A DNA stretch of 13,844 bases from a candidate division TA06 bacterium (GCA_022562655.1 JADFOU010000022.1:1-13844), one strand, 5' to 3'. Shown: positions 6,705 to 13,716, counted from the stretch's first letter. Notes: a model not told the origin generated them from the letters alone. Numbers and translations are program-made.

Positions 6705-9171
6705 AAACCAATTCGCAATTTTCAATGCAAAATTTGAAATAAGCATCCAAATGAAAAATAAAAAAGCACGAAGCAGGAAGCAGGAAATAGGAAGAATCTT
6801 CCTACTCCTCCCTATCATTTTTCATTTATCATTGATCATTCTCCCAGGGGTCCTTCAGTCTGAACAATCCACTTCCCAGGCCGAGGGTCGGGGAGGGGGA
6901 ACGGGCTCGGCAGGCGGACTGAGAGTGGAAGTTCTCCCCAATCCCGCCATCGCGGAACCTGGGACGGGGTTGAAACTTGAACTTCGTGTATCCGATTTCC
7001 TCGGAGCCCCTGTGGAAGCCAAGGCACGCTGGATGGTCATTCCCCGTTCCTTAGGGAGGATTGAGGATGGGGTATTTCAGGCGGGGGATACTCCTGGAAA
7101 AGGGATTATTCGAGTCACGGTAGATTCGGGCAAAGCCCAAGGGGTTGGGCATACCCTCATCCGAGTAGAGAGAGGAGGGAAGATGCGGCGGATCACCGTA
7201 TCTCTCTCTCCTGAGGAGGCACTCATCTATCCTGGAGGATCCCAGAAGTTCGAGGTCAGGACGGGTACTCAGGAAGGACGACCTCTACAGGGAGTGGTGA
7301 CCTGGCAGGTCCTTCCCGAAGGACTTGGACGGGTCACTCGGGAGGGACTCTTCCTCGCGGGTGAGAGAGTGGGAGAGGGAAAGGTGGTGGCGAAGGTGCG
7401 GACTGAAGAGGGCACGGGGGTGGGCTATGCCCCGATCCGCGTCTCATCCCTTCAGGATTCCGCTTCAGGCGAACTCGTCCTCCGACCCAGCTTTGTTCTT
7501 CTGAAACCGGGTGAAATACAGAGGTTTGAGGTGGAGTTTTTGAAGAAGCCCGCCTTGGGCAGTCCTGCTCCTCCGAGTATCCTCTGGAAGGTCGAGCCAG
7601 AGGGTTTCGGTACGATCACAGAGGAAGGCGTTTTTCATGCTGGAGAGAAGGAAGGAAGAGGCGTTGTCGAGGTTCAGTTGGAGGCAGGGGATCTCGTGGT
7701 ATCAGCCCAGGCCTCAGTCTTCGTGGGTAGAGGGGAGCGATTGATTGTGAAGATACACCCGAAAGAGATCTTCCTCGCTCCGGCAGAGATCAGGCAGATT
7801 GAGGTTTCCGTTACCAGGCCCGATGGCACACCCGTGGAAGCCGATCTCCAGTGGCAGGTCGTTCCTGAGCGATTGGGTTTCCTCACCTATGAAGGAAGCT
7901 TCACCGCTGGATTTGAGATCTTAACGGGCCAGGTCGCTGTCTATGCGAAGTCGGGTTTGGGTGAGGGGTTGGATATCGCCCGTGTCCTGATCCGTCCGAG
8001 ACGCTTCCAGGTGGAGATACTTCCATCCTCCACCACCCTGCGCCCTGAAGGAACGAAAGAGTTCCAGGTGGAGGTATGGGATGAGGGGAATCATCTGGTG
8101 CAGTTAGAGGGCTCCATTCTCCTCTGGTCTATGGAACCACCAGAAATTGGAACGATCAATCAAGATCTCATCTTTAAAGCCGGATCTAAACCCATGGCGG
8201 GGAGAGTCATTGCCAGGGTTCCTCCAGAGATGGGGGTGGGAGAGGGGTTCTCCTTGGTCACCATTCAATCGATTATTAAGAAGAAGAGGGAGAAATTCGA
8301 TGTTGAGATCCTGCCGAGTGAGGTCACCTTAAGACCTTACCAAAGTACGGATTTTACAGTAAAGGTAGACGGAGATTGGATTCAGAATTCCGAAGTTTTT
8401 TGGTTCGTCTCGCCTCCAGAACTGGGGACGATCACCCAGAACGGAATCTTCACGGCGAAGATGCCTTCCTCTGGAGGGGAAATGATAGGGACTGTTACTG
8501 CACAAATCCCTCCAGAATTAGGAGTGGGAAAGGGATATGCTCAGGTTCACATCATCCCCATCATCCGACGAAGAGAACGTTTCGAAGTTCGGGTTTTTCC
8601 CTCTTCTGCAATCTTACGTCCCTATCAACAGCAACAATTTGATGCCGTGGTAGAACCAGATCCCTCTGGGGGAATCTTTCAGGACCCAATCATCCTCTGG
8701 TCCGTAGAGCCTCCGAATCTGGGGGAGATTACCGACTACGGGCTCTTCAGGGCAGCCATGCCTTCCCAGGGTGAGGTAACGACAGGGAATGTCATTGCGA
8801 GGATCAATCCTGAGATAGGCGTGGGAGAGGGGCGTGCCCATGTAACCATCACTCCTGTAATCCGACGGAGGCCGCCCTATAAGTTAGTGCTCCAACCCCA
8901 GAATCCTGTGGTTAAGGTCAATCGCACCCTCCAGTTCACTGCCTATGTACTGGATTTCCAGGGCCAAGAGGTGAATGCTACTTTCGAGTGGGGGGTTGAG
9001 GGGGATATTGGAACCATTGAAGGATACACTATTGCTGAAACCGTAATCTTTCTGGCAGGTCCAGTACCCGGAACGGGATCCGTATTTGTCAACGCTCATC
9101 TCATCGACCCGACTCATCCAAAATCTGAAATTTCCCTACGGGCCTCCACCCATGTAACCGTAGTGGAATAA
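6694..9171 (+). CDS. secreted or surface protein with eight Ig-like repeats
   Basis: The 825-residue product has a basic n-region, a hydrophobic stretch (about 35-52, ILPGVLQS) read as a signal peptide, a Gly/Ser/Gln-rich linker (57-75), and eight beta-rich repeats. These cover about 76-160, 165-251, 258-346, 348-436, 438-528, 535-624, 630-723 and 728-824. Each repeat has a start like VEILPS..TLRP, a W-x-V/M-x-P/EP centre, an LG.IT..G.F.AG turn and a GVGEG-type end, as in bacterial Ig-like modules. Repeats 5-8 are joined by basic linkers (IIKKKREK, IIRRRER, VIRRRPP). There is no enzyme domain, sorting signal or barrel, so it is probably an extended adhesive or scaffold protein. ATG 6694 overlaps the anti-sigma gene; ATG 6751 (residue 20) is an equally good start. 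The 5' part is built of heptamer repeats. Confidence 0.8.
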   Translation: MPCKNQFAIFNAKFEISIQMKNKKARSRKQEIGRIFLLLPIIFHLSLIILPGVLQSEQSTSQAEGRGGGTGSAGGLRVEVLPNPAIAEPGTGLKLELRVSDFLGAPVEAKARWMVIPRSLGRIEDGVFQAGDTPGKGIIRVTVDSGKAQGVGHTLIRVERGGKMRRITVSLSPEEALIYPGGSQKFEVRTGTQEGRPLQGVVTWQVLPEGLGRVTREGLFLAGERVGEGKVVAKVRTEEGTGVGYAPIRVSSLQDSASGELVLRPSFVLLKPGEIQRFEVEFLKKPALGSPAPPSILWKVEPEGFGTITEEGVFHAGEKEGRGVVEVQLEAGDLVVSAQASVFVGRGERLIVKIHPKEIFLAPAEIRQIEVSVTRPDGTPVEADLQWQVVPERLGFLTYEGSFTAGFEILTGQVAVYAKSGLGEGLDIARVLIRPRRFQVEILPSSTTLRPEGTKEFQVEVWDEGNHLVQLEGSILLWSMEPPEIGTINQDLIFKAGSKPMAGRVIARVPPEMGVGEGFSLVTIQSIIKKKREKFDVEILPSEVTLRPYQSTDFTVKVDGDWIQNSEVFWFVSPPELGTITQNGIFTAKMPSSGGEMIGTVTAQIPPELGVGKGYAQVHIIPIIRRRERFEVRVFPSSAILRPYQQQQFDAVVEPDPSGGIFQDPIILWSVEPPNLGEITDYGLFRAAMPSQGEVTTGNVIARINPEIGVGEGRAHVTITPVIRRRPPYKLVLQPQNPVVKVNRTLQFTAYVLDFQGQEVNATFEWGVEGDIGTIEGYTIAETVIFLAGPVPGTGSVFVNAHLIDPTHPKSEISLRASTHVTVVE
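6711..6843 (+). repeat. heptamer repeat tract (family A) encoding the signal-peptide region
   Basis: Nineteen consecutive 7-nt units can be laid out in one phase. The clearest are CACGAAG, CAGGAAG, CAGGAAA, TAGGAAG (6767-6794) and CATTTTT, CATTTAT, CATTGAT, CATTCTC (6816-6843). The first part (ATTCGCA, ATTTTCA, ATGCAAA, ATTTGAA) is of the same style. The tract spans codons 6-50 of the Ig-repeat gene, including its hydrophobic signal-peptide core and both candidate start codons' flanks. Confidence 0.65.
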
Positions 9172-9384
9172 GTTTTCAACGGTTTACCCACTTTACTGGA
9201 GAGACCGGCCACCGTGAATGCCTCTATTCTCTCCCCCCACTCAAATTCCTCAATTTTTGTCATTCGTCATTGTCTTACGCTCCACGAGACAGTGCAGGTC
9301 CTTCGGTGTGCCATCTATTGCAATGGGTATGGAGTTGATGAGCTACTTCACCTCTACAGTTTGGAAAGATGGAGCGTGATCAAT

Positions 9385-9421
9385 CTCTCCTCGCCACAGA
9401 GGATAGAGTTTTTTAGTTTTT
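9385..9421 (+). terminator. intrinsic terminator of the plus-strand run
   Basis: A stem of CTCT-CCTC (9385-9392) with GAGG-(AT)-AGAG (9399-9408) and the loop GCCACA is followed immediately by TTTTTT (9409-9414) and, after AG, TTTTT. It lies 213 nt after the Ig-repeat gene's stop. It overlaps the last codons of the convergent transglycosylase gene. The 2-nt bulge weakens the stem slightly. Confidence 0.65.
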
Positions 9422-12049
9422 ATGATGATTGGGGGGGTTGTTCGGAGAAGAGTGACTCAGGATCTTTCTGTAAATTCCTTCATTTCCTAAAACTTTCTTT
9501 ACAAAAGCCCGAGTTTCGAAGAAGGGGATGGACTCAATGGATAGAGCGCGAAGTGCGGAGTGCGGAGTGTGGAATTCCGCATTCCCAAATCCCCATTCCG
9601 CATTCAGTATTCCATTCTCCACCCACTTGCGGACATTATGAGGACCGCCGTTATAGGCAGCGAGGACGAGTGGTTCAATGATATTTTCGTATGGTGATTG
9701 CGGAGTGCGGGATTCCTCATTTCCCAGCCCCCATTCTGTATTTACAATCTCTCTTACGGTGTCCCTCAGAGCGCTCAGATACCAGGAGCCGAAGCTGATA
9801 TTCTTTTTGGGATGGAAGAGATCGTCTATGAGAAAATCCGGTTGATTGAGAGATTTGGCGATCTTTTCACCGGTCTCAGGCATGATCTGGGCAAGCCCTC
9901 TCGCTCCCGCCCTTGAGACGGCCTTAGGGTTGAACCCGCTCTCCATCCTCAGGAGGGCAAGGAGGAAGGAGATCTCCCGAAGGGTCGTATGTTCTGGCAT
10001 GTTGGTCGAGTCATCGACCAGAATGTCCCGCTTGGAGACCTCATACAGGGTTGGGAGATAGGAGATGGGATAGAGGATCTCGAGAAGTCCAAAGGGAAGT
10101 GAAGAAGGATTCAATGCAAAATTATCATTTCGCATTGCCGATTTTTGATTTCTCTTTTTAAATTGTTGACGAATCTTTTCCCCGAGGACGATGGGTTCAT
10201 AATCCAGTCCTGATTTCTTGTAGAGAAGGGCGAGGTGGTAAAGGAAGAGGGGGTTCGACTCATCAATCCTGCTCAGTTCCCTTCTCCCCTCCTCAAGGAG
10301 TCCCATCCAGAGAAGTCTCCTTCCTCGCTCCAAGTGCATCTCCTCATCAGGAGAGAGGGTATAGAGGGTCTCTGCCCATGAGGCGATCCAAGCCGAGATA
10401 TCGGTGATTGGTATTTCTCCTGCTTGCCCAGCCACAGGCGGGGCAAGGTGTTTGGCTGTTGAATCCTGTCCGCCTATGGCGGATTCGATTGGGTGAGTGG
10501 TTAAATTTAACGAATACCCATTTAGCCATTTACCAGTGAGTTGGGTATAATAGTGAGTTGGAAATTCCTCCATCAGAAGACGATCGGTTTCAGCCTTTCG
10601 AAGGGAATCCCCCTTCTCCTCATAGATTCTTCCAAGCCAGTAGTAGGCACCAGGACGATGGGAAGATTGGGGATAGTCCTTGAGAAGTCCGTAGAAGGCA
10701 AGATGCGCGAGGTCCAGATCCTGAGTTCGTAAGGCCGAGAGTCCCAGGCGGTACCATCCGTCATCGGCGTAATTTCCCCGAGGGAGTTTCAAAACCAATC
10801 GTACATAGAGGGGAATCGCCTCTCTGTGATTCCCCTTCCGTTCCATGATCATTCCCGCCCTGTAAAGGGCATTGTCACTCAAGGAACCTTTGGGGAAGAG
10901 GTCTGCCAGTTCAAGAAATCGTTGGTAAGCTTCCTCCTCTCGATTCATCCTCTCCTCGCATCGGGCAATTTTGTAGAGGATCTGATCAGCGGATTGACCG
11001 GATTGAATCCGCTGATAGATCTTTTTCGCTTCTTCAAACCTTCTATCGTTGTAATAGGCATCGGCAAGAAGGCGTTGTGTCCTCCTCGCCCACCTGCCTT
11101 TTGAGTGTCTTCTTAGGTATGTGCGAAAATCCCGGATGGCTTCTGGATAATTCTTGTGAAGAAGATGGACCTGCCCCGCATAGTATCGGTCTTGGGAGGA
11201 GAGGCTCTTCTCCTTTTCTAACCAATGTAGAGCACGGAGTGCATAGAAAGTCGAGGGATAATTTCTCAACACCTCACGGTAGATCTTCCGAGCCCCTTCC
11301 TTTCTGCCCCGCAAATCTCCGATTCTTCCCAGTTCAGTAAGATCCTTGGCGATCCCTACCTTCATCTCCACCTCTAATGTGCGGAGTGCAGATTTACGAA
11401 TTCCGAACTCCCCCTTCCGAATTCCCTGAAGGATCTCCTCTCTTTTCCGGATCGCCTCCTCCCATTTCATCCCTTTCTCTAAAGACCGGGGGATCTTCTT
11501 TAATGCAGAGAGAAAATGGATGCTCTCGGGATGACGATCCAGGAGAGTATTATAGACGGCCGAAGCCGCATCCACCCATCCCATCTCCTCCAGAATCTGG
11601 CCGATGCGAAAACGGGCATAGTCATCAAAGGGAGACTCCAGGACAAGGCCATAAAATCCGATGGCCTCCTCCCAGCGTGAAAGCCTTTCCGAACAATAGC
11701 CCAGAATAAATGGGTCCCCTCCGCCTTGTGTAAAATGTTTCAAAGCGATCTCGTACTCCTCTTGAGTAGGGGCGGGTTTCAAATTCGCCTCTACAAGGGC
11801 GATTCTTCCAAGTGCGAAATGGATCTCCTCTTTTTCCCCCTCATTCATCGAGAGAATGGTCTCCAGGTGGTTTCTTGCCCTCTCGTATTCTCTTTGCCCT
11901 AGATAGAGCTTGGCGATTTGGTAATGGACTTCATCGCTCAGAGGGTTCTGTGCGAGGACACTTTGGAGGTTTTCAAGGGTATCCAGGAGAGGGATAGGGG
12001 AGGAGGGGGAATTAAAGACGATGAGGATGAGAAAAGGGGTAAGGTTCAT
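9413..12049 (-). CDS. TPR-containing Slt70-like soluble lytic murein transglycosylase
   Basis: This 878-residue protein cleaves the MurNAc-GlcNAc bond of peptidoglycan non-hydrolytically, forming 1,6-anhydromuropeptides. A short hydrophobic N-terminus (LTPFLILIVF) may be an export signal. Residues about 35-500 are helical repeats of TPR type, for example AIRDFRTYLRRHSKGRWA and EAYQRFLELADLFPKGSLSDNALYRAG. The catalytic SLT domain occupies about 690-862, with catalytic Glu703 in LRMESGFNPKA, GARGLAQIMP (715-724), AAYNGGP (797-803) and IPFFETRAFVKKVL (841-854). It is longer than E. coli Slt70 partly because repeat-derived segments interrupt it: about residues 208-224, 521-547, 631-650, 770-786 and 813-836, and a possible one at 676-687. 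Two of these flank the AAYNGGP motif. The frame stays open throughout. The ATG lacks a clear Shine-Dalgarno. It lies 124 nt downstream of the glycosyltransferase gene. Confidence 0.92.
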   Translation of the reverse strand: MNLTPFLILIVFNSPSSPIPLLDTLENLQSVLAQNPLSDEVHYQIAKLYLGQREYERARNHLETILSMNEGEKEEIHFALGRIALVEANLKPAPTQEEYEIALKHFTQGGGDPFILGYCSERLSRWEEAIGFYGLVLESPFDDYARFRIGQILEEMGWVDAASAVYNTLLDRHPESIHFLSALKKIPRSLEKGMKWEEAIRKREEILQGIRKGEFGIRKSALRTLEVEMKVGIAKDLTELGRIGDLRGRKEGARKIYREVLRNYPSTFYALRALHWLEKEKSLSSQDRYYAGQVHLLHKNYPEAIRDFRTYLRRHSKGRWARRTQRLLADAYYNDRRFEEAKKIYQRIQSGQSADQILYKIARCEERMNREEEAYQRFLELADLFPKGSLSDNALYRAGMIMERKGNHREAIPLYVRLVLKLPRGNYADDGWYRLGLSALRTQDLDLAHLAFYGLLKDYPQSSHRPGAYYWLGRIYEEKGDSLRKAETDRLLMEEFPTHYYTQLTGKWLNGYSLNLTTHPIESAIGGQDSTAKHLAPPVAGQAGEIPITDISAWIASWAETLYTLSPDEEMHLERGRRLLWMGLLEEGRRELSRIDESNPLFLYHLALLYKKSGLDYEPIVLGEKIRQQFKKRNQKSAMRNDNFALNPSSLPFGLLEILYPISYLPTLYEVSKRDILVDDSTNMPEHTTLREISFLLALLRMESGFNPKAVSRAGARGLAQIMPETGEKIAKSLNQPDFLIDDLFHPKKNISFGSWYLSALRDTVREIVNTEWGLGNEESRTPQSPYENIIEPLVLAAYNGGPHNVRKWVENGILNAEWGFGNAEFHTPHSALRALSIESIPFFETRAFVKKVLGNEGIYRKILSHSSPNNPPNHHKN
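9548..9617. repeat. heptamer repeat (family A) in the transglycosylase gene
   Basis: Ten consecutive 7-nt units share one phase. The first four are GCGGAGT-like (two exact, at 9555 and 9562) and the following six are TCCGCAT-like (exact at 9576 and 9597). The halves are near reverse complements, so the array is a hairpin centred near GGAATTCC (9571-9578). On the coding strand it gives about residues 813-836, between the AAYNGGP and IPFFETR motifs, where E. coli Slt has a shorter loop. Confidence 0.8.
9700..9748. repeat. heptamer repeat (family A) in the transglycosylase gene
   Basis: Seven 7-nt units run in one phase, beginning GCGGAGT, GCGGGAT and then TCCTCAT-like units. The order of arms is the same as at 9548-9617. 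It encodes roughly residues 768-784 (NTEWGLGNEESRTP), between the WYLSALRD helix and the AAYNGGP motif of the SLT domain. Confidence 0.75.
10003..10020. repeat. perfect short hairpin inside the transglycosylase gene
   Basis: TGGTCGA (10003-10009) and TCGACCA (10014-10020) flank a 4-nt loop. The encoded residues (about 677-683, LVDDSTN) sit just before the SLT catalytic helix, where this protein is about a dozen residues longer than the E. coli Slt motif order would suggest. Confidence 0.5.
10109..10157. repeat. heptamer repeat (family A, A/T-rich) in the transglycosylase gene
   Basis: Seven 7-nt units occur in one phase (ATTCAAT, GCAAAAT, TATCATT, TCGCATT, then GCCGATT-like). They resemble the A/T-rich units at 6711-6745. 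The encoded residues (about 631-647, KKRNQKSAMRNDNFALN) form a low-complexity basic/polar stretch between the helical region and the SLT domain. Confidence 0.65.
10423..10490. repeat. two adjacent hairpins (family C) inside the transglycosylase gene
   Basis: Hairpin one pairs CTTGCCC-a-GCC with GGC-g-GGGCAAG (10423-10447, loop ACA). Hairpin two pairs TCCGCC with GGCGGA (10469-10483, loop TAT), with outer arms AATC and GATT (10462-10465 and 10487-10490). They encode about residues 520-543 (IESAIGGQDSTAK, HLAPPVAGQAG), a Gly/Ala/Pro-rich insert in an otherwise helical protein. The CGCC...GGCG motif also occurs at 751-811. Confidence 0.65.
11381..11429. repeat. heptamer repeat (family A) in the transglycosylase gene
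   Basis: Seven 7-nt units run in one phase: GCGGAGT, GCAGATT, TACGAAT, TCCGAAC, TCCCCCT, TCCGAAT and TCCCTGA. Arm order matches 9548-9617 and 9700-9748. It gives about residues 208-223 (GIRKGEFGIRKSALR), in the TPR region. Confidence 0.75.
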
Positions 12050-12120
12050 TGAATGAGTAATAGGGGTTTGGAAATCAGAATGATTGGGAAATGGTCCCTG
12101 GATATACTAAGGTGGTTATA

Positions 12121-12190
12121 GAAAATAGAGAATAGAAATTGGTTTGAGGAATATCACATTTTCTATTTTCGAGTCACTCATTTCGAGTTG
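12121..12190. repeat. heptamer repeat (family A) across the glycosyltransferase 3' end
   Basis: In-phase A/T-rich units (GAAAATA, GAGAATA, then ACATTTT, CTATTTT, CGAGTCA, CTCATTT, CGAGTTG) fill most of the 124-nt gap between the transglycosylase and glycosyltransferase genes. They run past the latter's stop codon (12174-12176). GAAAATAG (12121-12128) and CTATTTTC (12163-12170) form a hairpin. The last residues of the glycosyltransferase (TTRNE) are repeat-derived. Confidence 0.6.
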
Positions 12191-13259
12191 TTGAAAGGAT
12201 TTTTTTGACTGCGCCGAAAACCTCGTCAGAGGTTATGAAGTTCATACAATTGTGGTGTCCTAAAGGGCAGTGATGAGATCCGTGGAGGCTGCAAGGACGA
12301 CAGGAAAGATCCTTGGAGAGGACAATACTCCGAACTTCGAACTCCGAACTCTGATTGTCATAAGGCGTGAATCCGAACTCTTCTACGGTAGGCCCGAAGA
12401 GAGCTACGACAGGTCTCCCTAAGGCAGTAGCCATATGGAGGGGACCTGAATCGTTGGTTACAACGAGATGGCACTGATCCAGGAGGGCCGCAAGTTCTCT
12501 GAGTGAAGTCTTTCCCACAAAATTGTTGACTTCTTCTTCCATCCTTTCCTCAATTTCTCGAGCAACCTCTTCGTCGTTTCCATCCCCAAGAAGAACCACC
12601 GTTGCATTCAATTCCTTTGTAAGGCGATCCCCAAGGAGAGCGAATCCAGGGGGGTTCCATCTCTTGGTTGAATGCTTAGCCCCGGGGACAATTCCAATGA
12701 TTGGAGATCGGAGTTCGAAATTCGGAGTTCGATATTCGTAATTCAGGATTTTGCATTCCTCCAAATATCTCTCTGCCCATGCCCTCTCTTCTTTACTCAG
12801 ATACAGTCCTGGACCTGCATGGTCAAGAGAGACTCCCAGAGGGTCCAGGGCCTTCAGATAACGATGGACGGTATGTTTCCCCTTCCTCCTTTTTTTCAGG
12901 AAGACCATTGCCCGGCGCTTTATGATCTCTTTTTGGTAACTCATGCTCCTCTCTGCACCGGCGAAGAGGGTGATTAGATGGGAACGGAGATTCCTGTGGA
13001 GGTCAATGGCGAGGTCAAATCTCTCCCTCCGAAGGGAAAGGATGAACCGGAGGAGACCGAGACCCCCTCGATGTTTTCCATCTTTCTCGAAGGGAATGAC
13101 CCGTGAGAGGTAAGGGTTCCCTTGGAGGAGGGGGAGATAGGGGGACATGACAGCCATAACGATCTCACCCTCAGGGTAATTCTCTCGAAGGGGTTTCAGG
13201 AGAGAGGTGGCAAGGACGATGTCACCGATGGAACTGAGTCGGGTCAATAAGATTTTCAT
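12174..13259 (-). CDS. glycosyltransferase family 9, heptosyltransferase-like (LPS core)
   Basis: This 361-residue cytoplasmic-face enzyme is of the ADP-heptose:LPS heptosyltransferase type (RfaF/WaaF/WaaC family), which adds sugars to the lipid A inner core. The N-terminal Rossmann half opens MKILLTRLSSIGDIVLATSLLKPL, with FDLAIDLHRNLRSHLITLFAGA at 81-102. The C-terminal half has GIVPGAKHSTKRWNP (189-202), VVLLGDGNDEE (221-231), the donor-site run VVTNDSGPLHMATALGRPVVALFGPT (266-291), and a Cys/His-rich end (CRPC at 320-323, HHCPLGHHNC at 329-338) common in this family. Length is normal. Two internal repeat-derived inserts (about 169-185 and 302-311) lie in surface-loop positions. No good Shine-Dalgarno precedes the ATG. 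Donor and acceptor specificity cannot be read from the sequence. Confidence 0.9.
   Translation of the reverse strand: MKILLTRLSSIGDIVLATSLLKPLRENYPEGEIVMAVMSPYLPLLQGNPYLSRVIPFEKDGKHRGGLGLLRFILSLRRERFDLAIDLHRNLRSHLITLFAGAERSMSYQKEIIKRRAMVFLKKRRKGKHTVHRYLKALDPLGVSLDHAGPGLYLSKEERAWAERYLEECKILNYEYRTPNFELRSPIIGIVPGAKHSTKRWNPPGFALLGDRLTKELNATVVLLGDGNDEEVAREIEERMEEEVNNFVGKTSLRELAALLDQCHLVVTNDSGPLHMATALGRPVVALFGPTVEEFGFTPYDNQSSEFEVRSIVLSKDLSCRPCSLHGSHHCPLGHHNCMNFITSDEVFGAVKKILSTTRNE
12329..12356. repeat. heptamer repeat (family A) inside the glycosyltransferase gene
   Basis: Four in-phase units (TCCGAAC, TTCGAAC, TCCGAAC, TCTGATT) encode about residues 302-311 (NQSSEFEVRS). They lie between the FGPT...FGFTPY segment and the DLSCRPC segment, where family 9 enzymes normally have a short loop. 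Confidence 0.7.
12707..12762. repeat. heptamer repeat (family A) inside the glycosyltransferase gene
   Basis: Eight in-phase units (ATCGGAG, TTCGAAA, TTCGGAG, TTCGATA, TTCGTAA, TTCAGGA, TTTTGCA, TTCCTCC) encode about residues 168-185 (KILNYEYRTPNFELRS). The insert joins the helix at 155-168 to the first strand of the C-terminal Rossmann domain (IIGIVPGA). Confidence 0.75.
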
Positions 13260-13296
13260 GGATCATTTATTCCACGAAGGGGAAGAGAAAGAGGAG

Positions 13297-13349
13297 AGGG
13301 CTTCCTCTTCCGGAGAAGCCCTTCTAAGAGGTCAATCAAAAACCTCTTA
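13297..13349 (-). terminator. tandem hairpins after thioredoxin, candidate terminator
   Basis: On the minus strand, TAAGAGGT/ACCTCTTA (13325-13349, 9-nt loop) begins exactly at the thioredoxin stop codon. A second stem AGGGCTTC/GAAGCCCT (13297-13322, 10-nt loop) follows directly. A pyrimidine-rich CTCCTCTTTCTCTTCC stretch comes after the second stem instead of a clean T-run. Partial termination or mRNA 3'-end protection between thioredoxin and the glycosyltransferase is plausible. Confidence 0.5.
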
Positions 13350-13694
13350 CCCATCCGTTCCAGTTTTCTGAGAGAGTATCTCATTCACTTTGGTCACAAG
13401 GTCCTCCTTGGGGACAACCCCAACCACCTCCTCTACCACCTTACCTTCCTTGAAGAACATGAGGGTAGGAATAGAGAAGATCTTGTGCCGAGCCGCAATT
13501 TCGGGATTGGAATCTACATCCACCTTTCCAACCTTGAGACTCCCTTCAAATTCTTGTGCGATCTCTTTCACGATGGGTGCGATCACTCTACAGGGGCCAC
13601 ACCACTCCGCCCAAAAATCTAAGAGGACTGGAAGGTTGGATTGGAGCACCTCTTTCTCAAAATTCTCATTCGTAATCTCTAAGGGATCTGCCAT
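13347..13694 (-). CDS. trxA: thioredoxin
   Basis: This is a cytoplasmic protein-disulfide reductase. With the chosen start it has 115 residues, normal for thioredoxin, and contains DFWAEWCGPCRVIAP with the redox pair Cys32 and Cys35, VDVDSNPEIAARHKIFSIPT with cis-Pro76, and a closing FFKEGKVVEEVVG segment. ATG 13694 (MADPLEITNENF) is preferred: it gives a usual N-terminus and has a purine-rich GGTGAG just upstream. In-frame ATGs at 13706 and 13721 would add 4 or 9 residues; the latter lies inside a family B repeat arm. The gene is upstream of, and on the same strand as, the glycosyltransferase (87 nt), with two hairpins between them. Confidence 0.95.
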   Translation of the reverse strand: MADPLEITNENFEKEVLQSNLPVLLDFWAEWCGPCRVIAPIVKEIAQEFEGSLKVGKVDVDSNPEIAARHKIFSIPTLMFFKEGKVVEEVVGVVPKEDLVTKVNEILSQKTGTDG

Positions 13695-13716
13695 AGGACT
13701 CACCATCCTTTCTTGT

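Noticed and set aside
9241..9280. further heptamer-like stretch (ATTCGTC, ATTGTCT) in the convergent spacer
   Set aside because: Only two or three units are in phase; too short to separate from chance. The rest of 9172-9384 shows nothing recognisable.
9548..9617. CRISPR-like array
   Set aside because: The units are 7 bp and directly adjacent, with no spacers of CRISPR length and no cas gene nearby.
9214..9681. 155-codon plus-strand open frame after the Ig-repeat gene
   Set aside because: It runs across the terminator and then antisense through the SLT-domain coding region and a heptamer repeat; its product shows no gene-like pattern.
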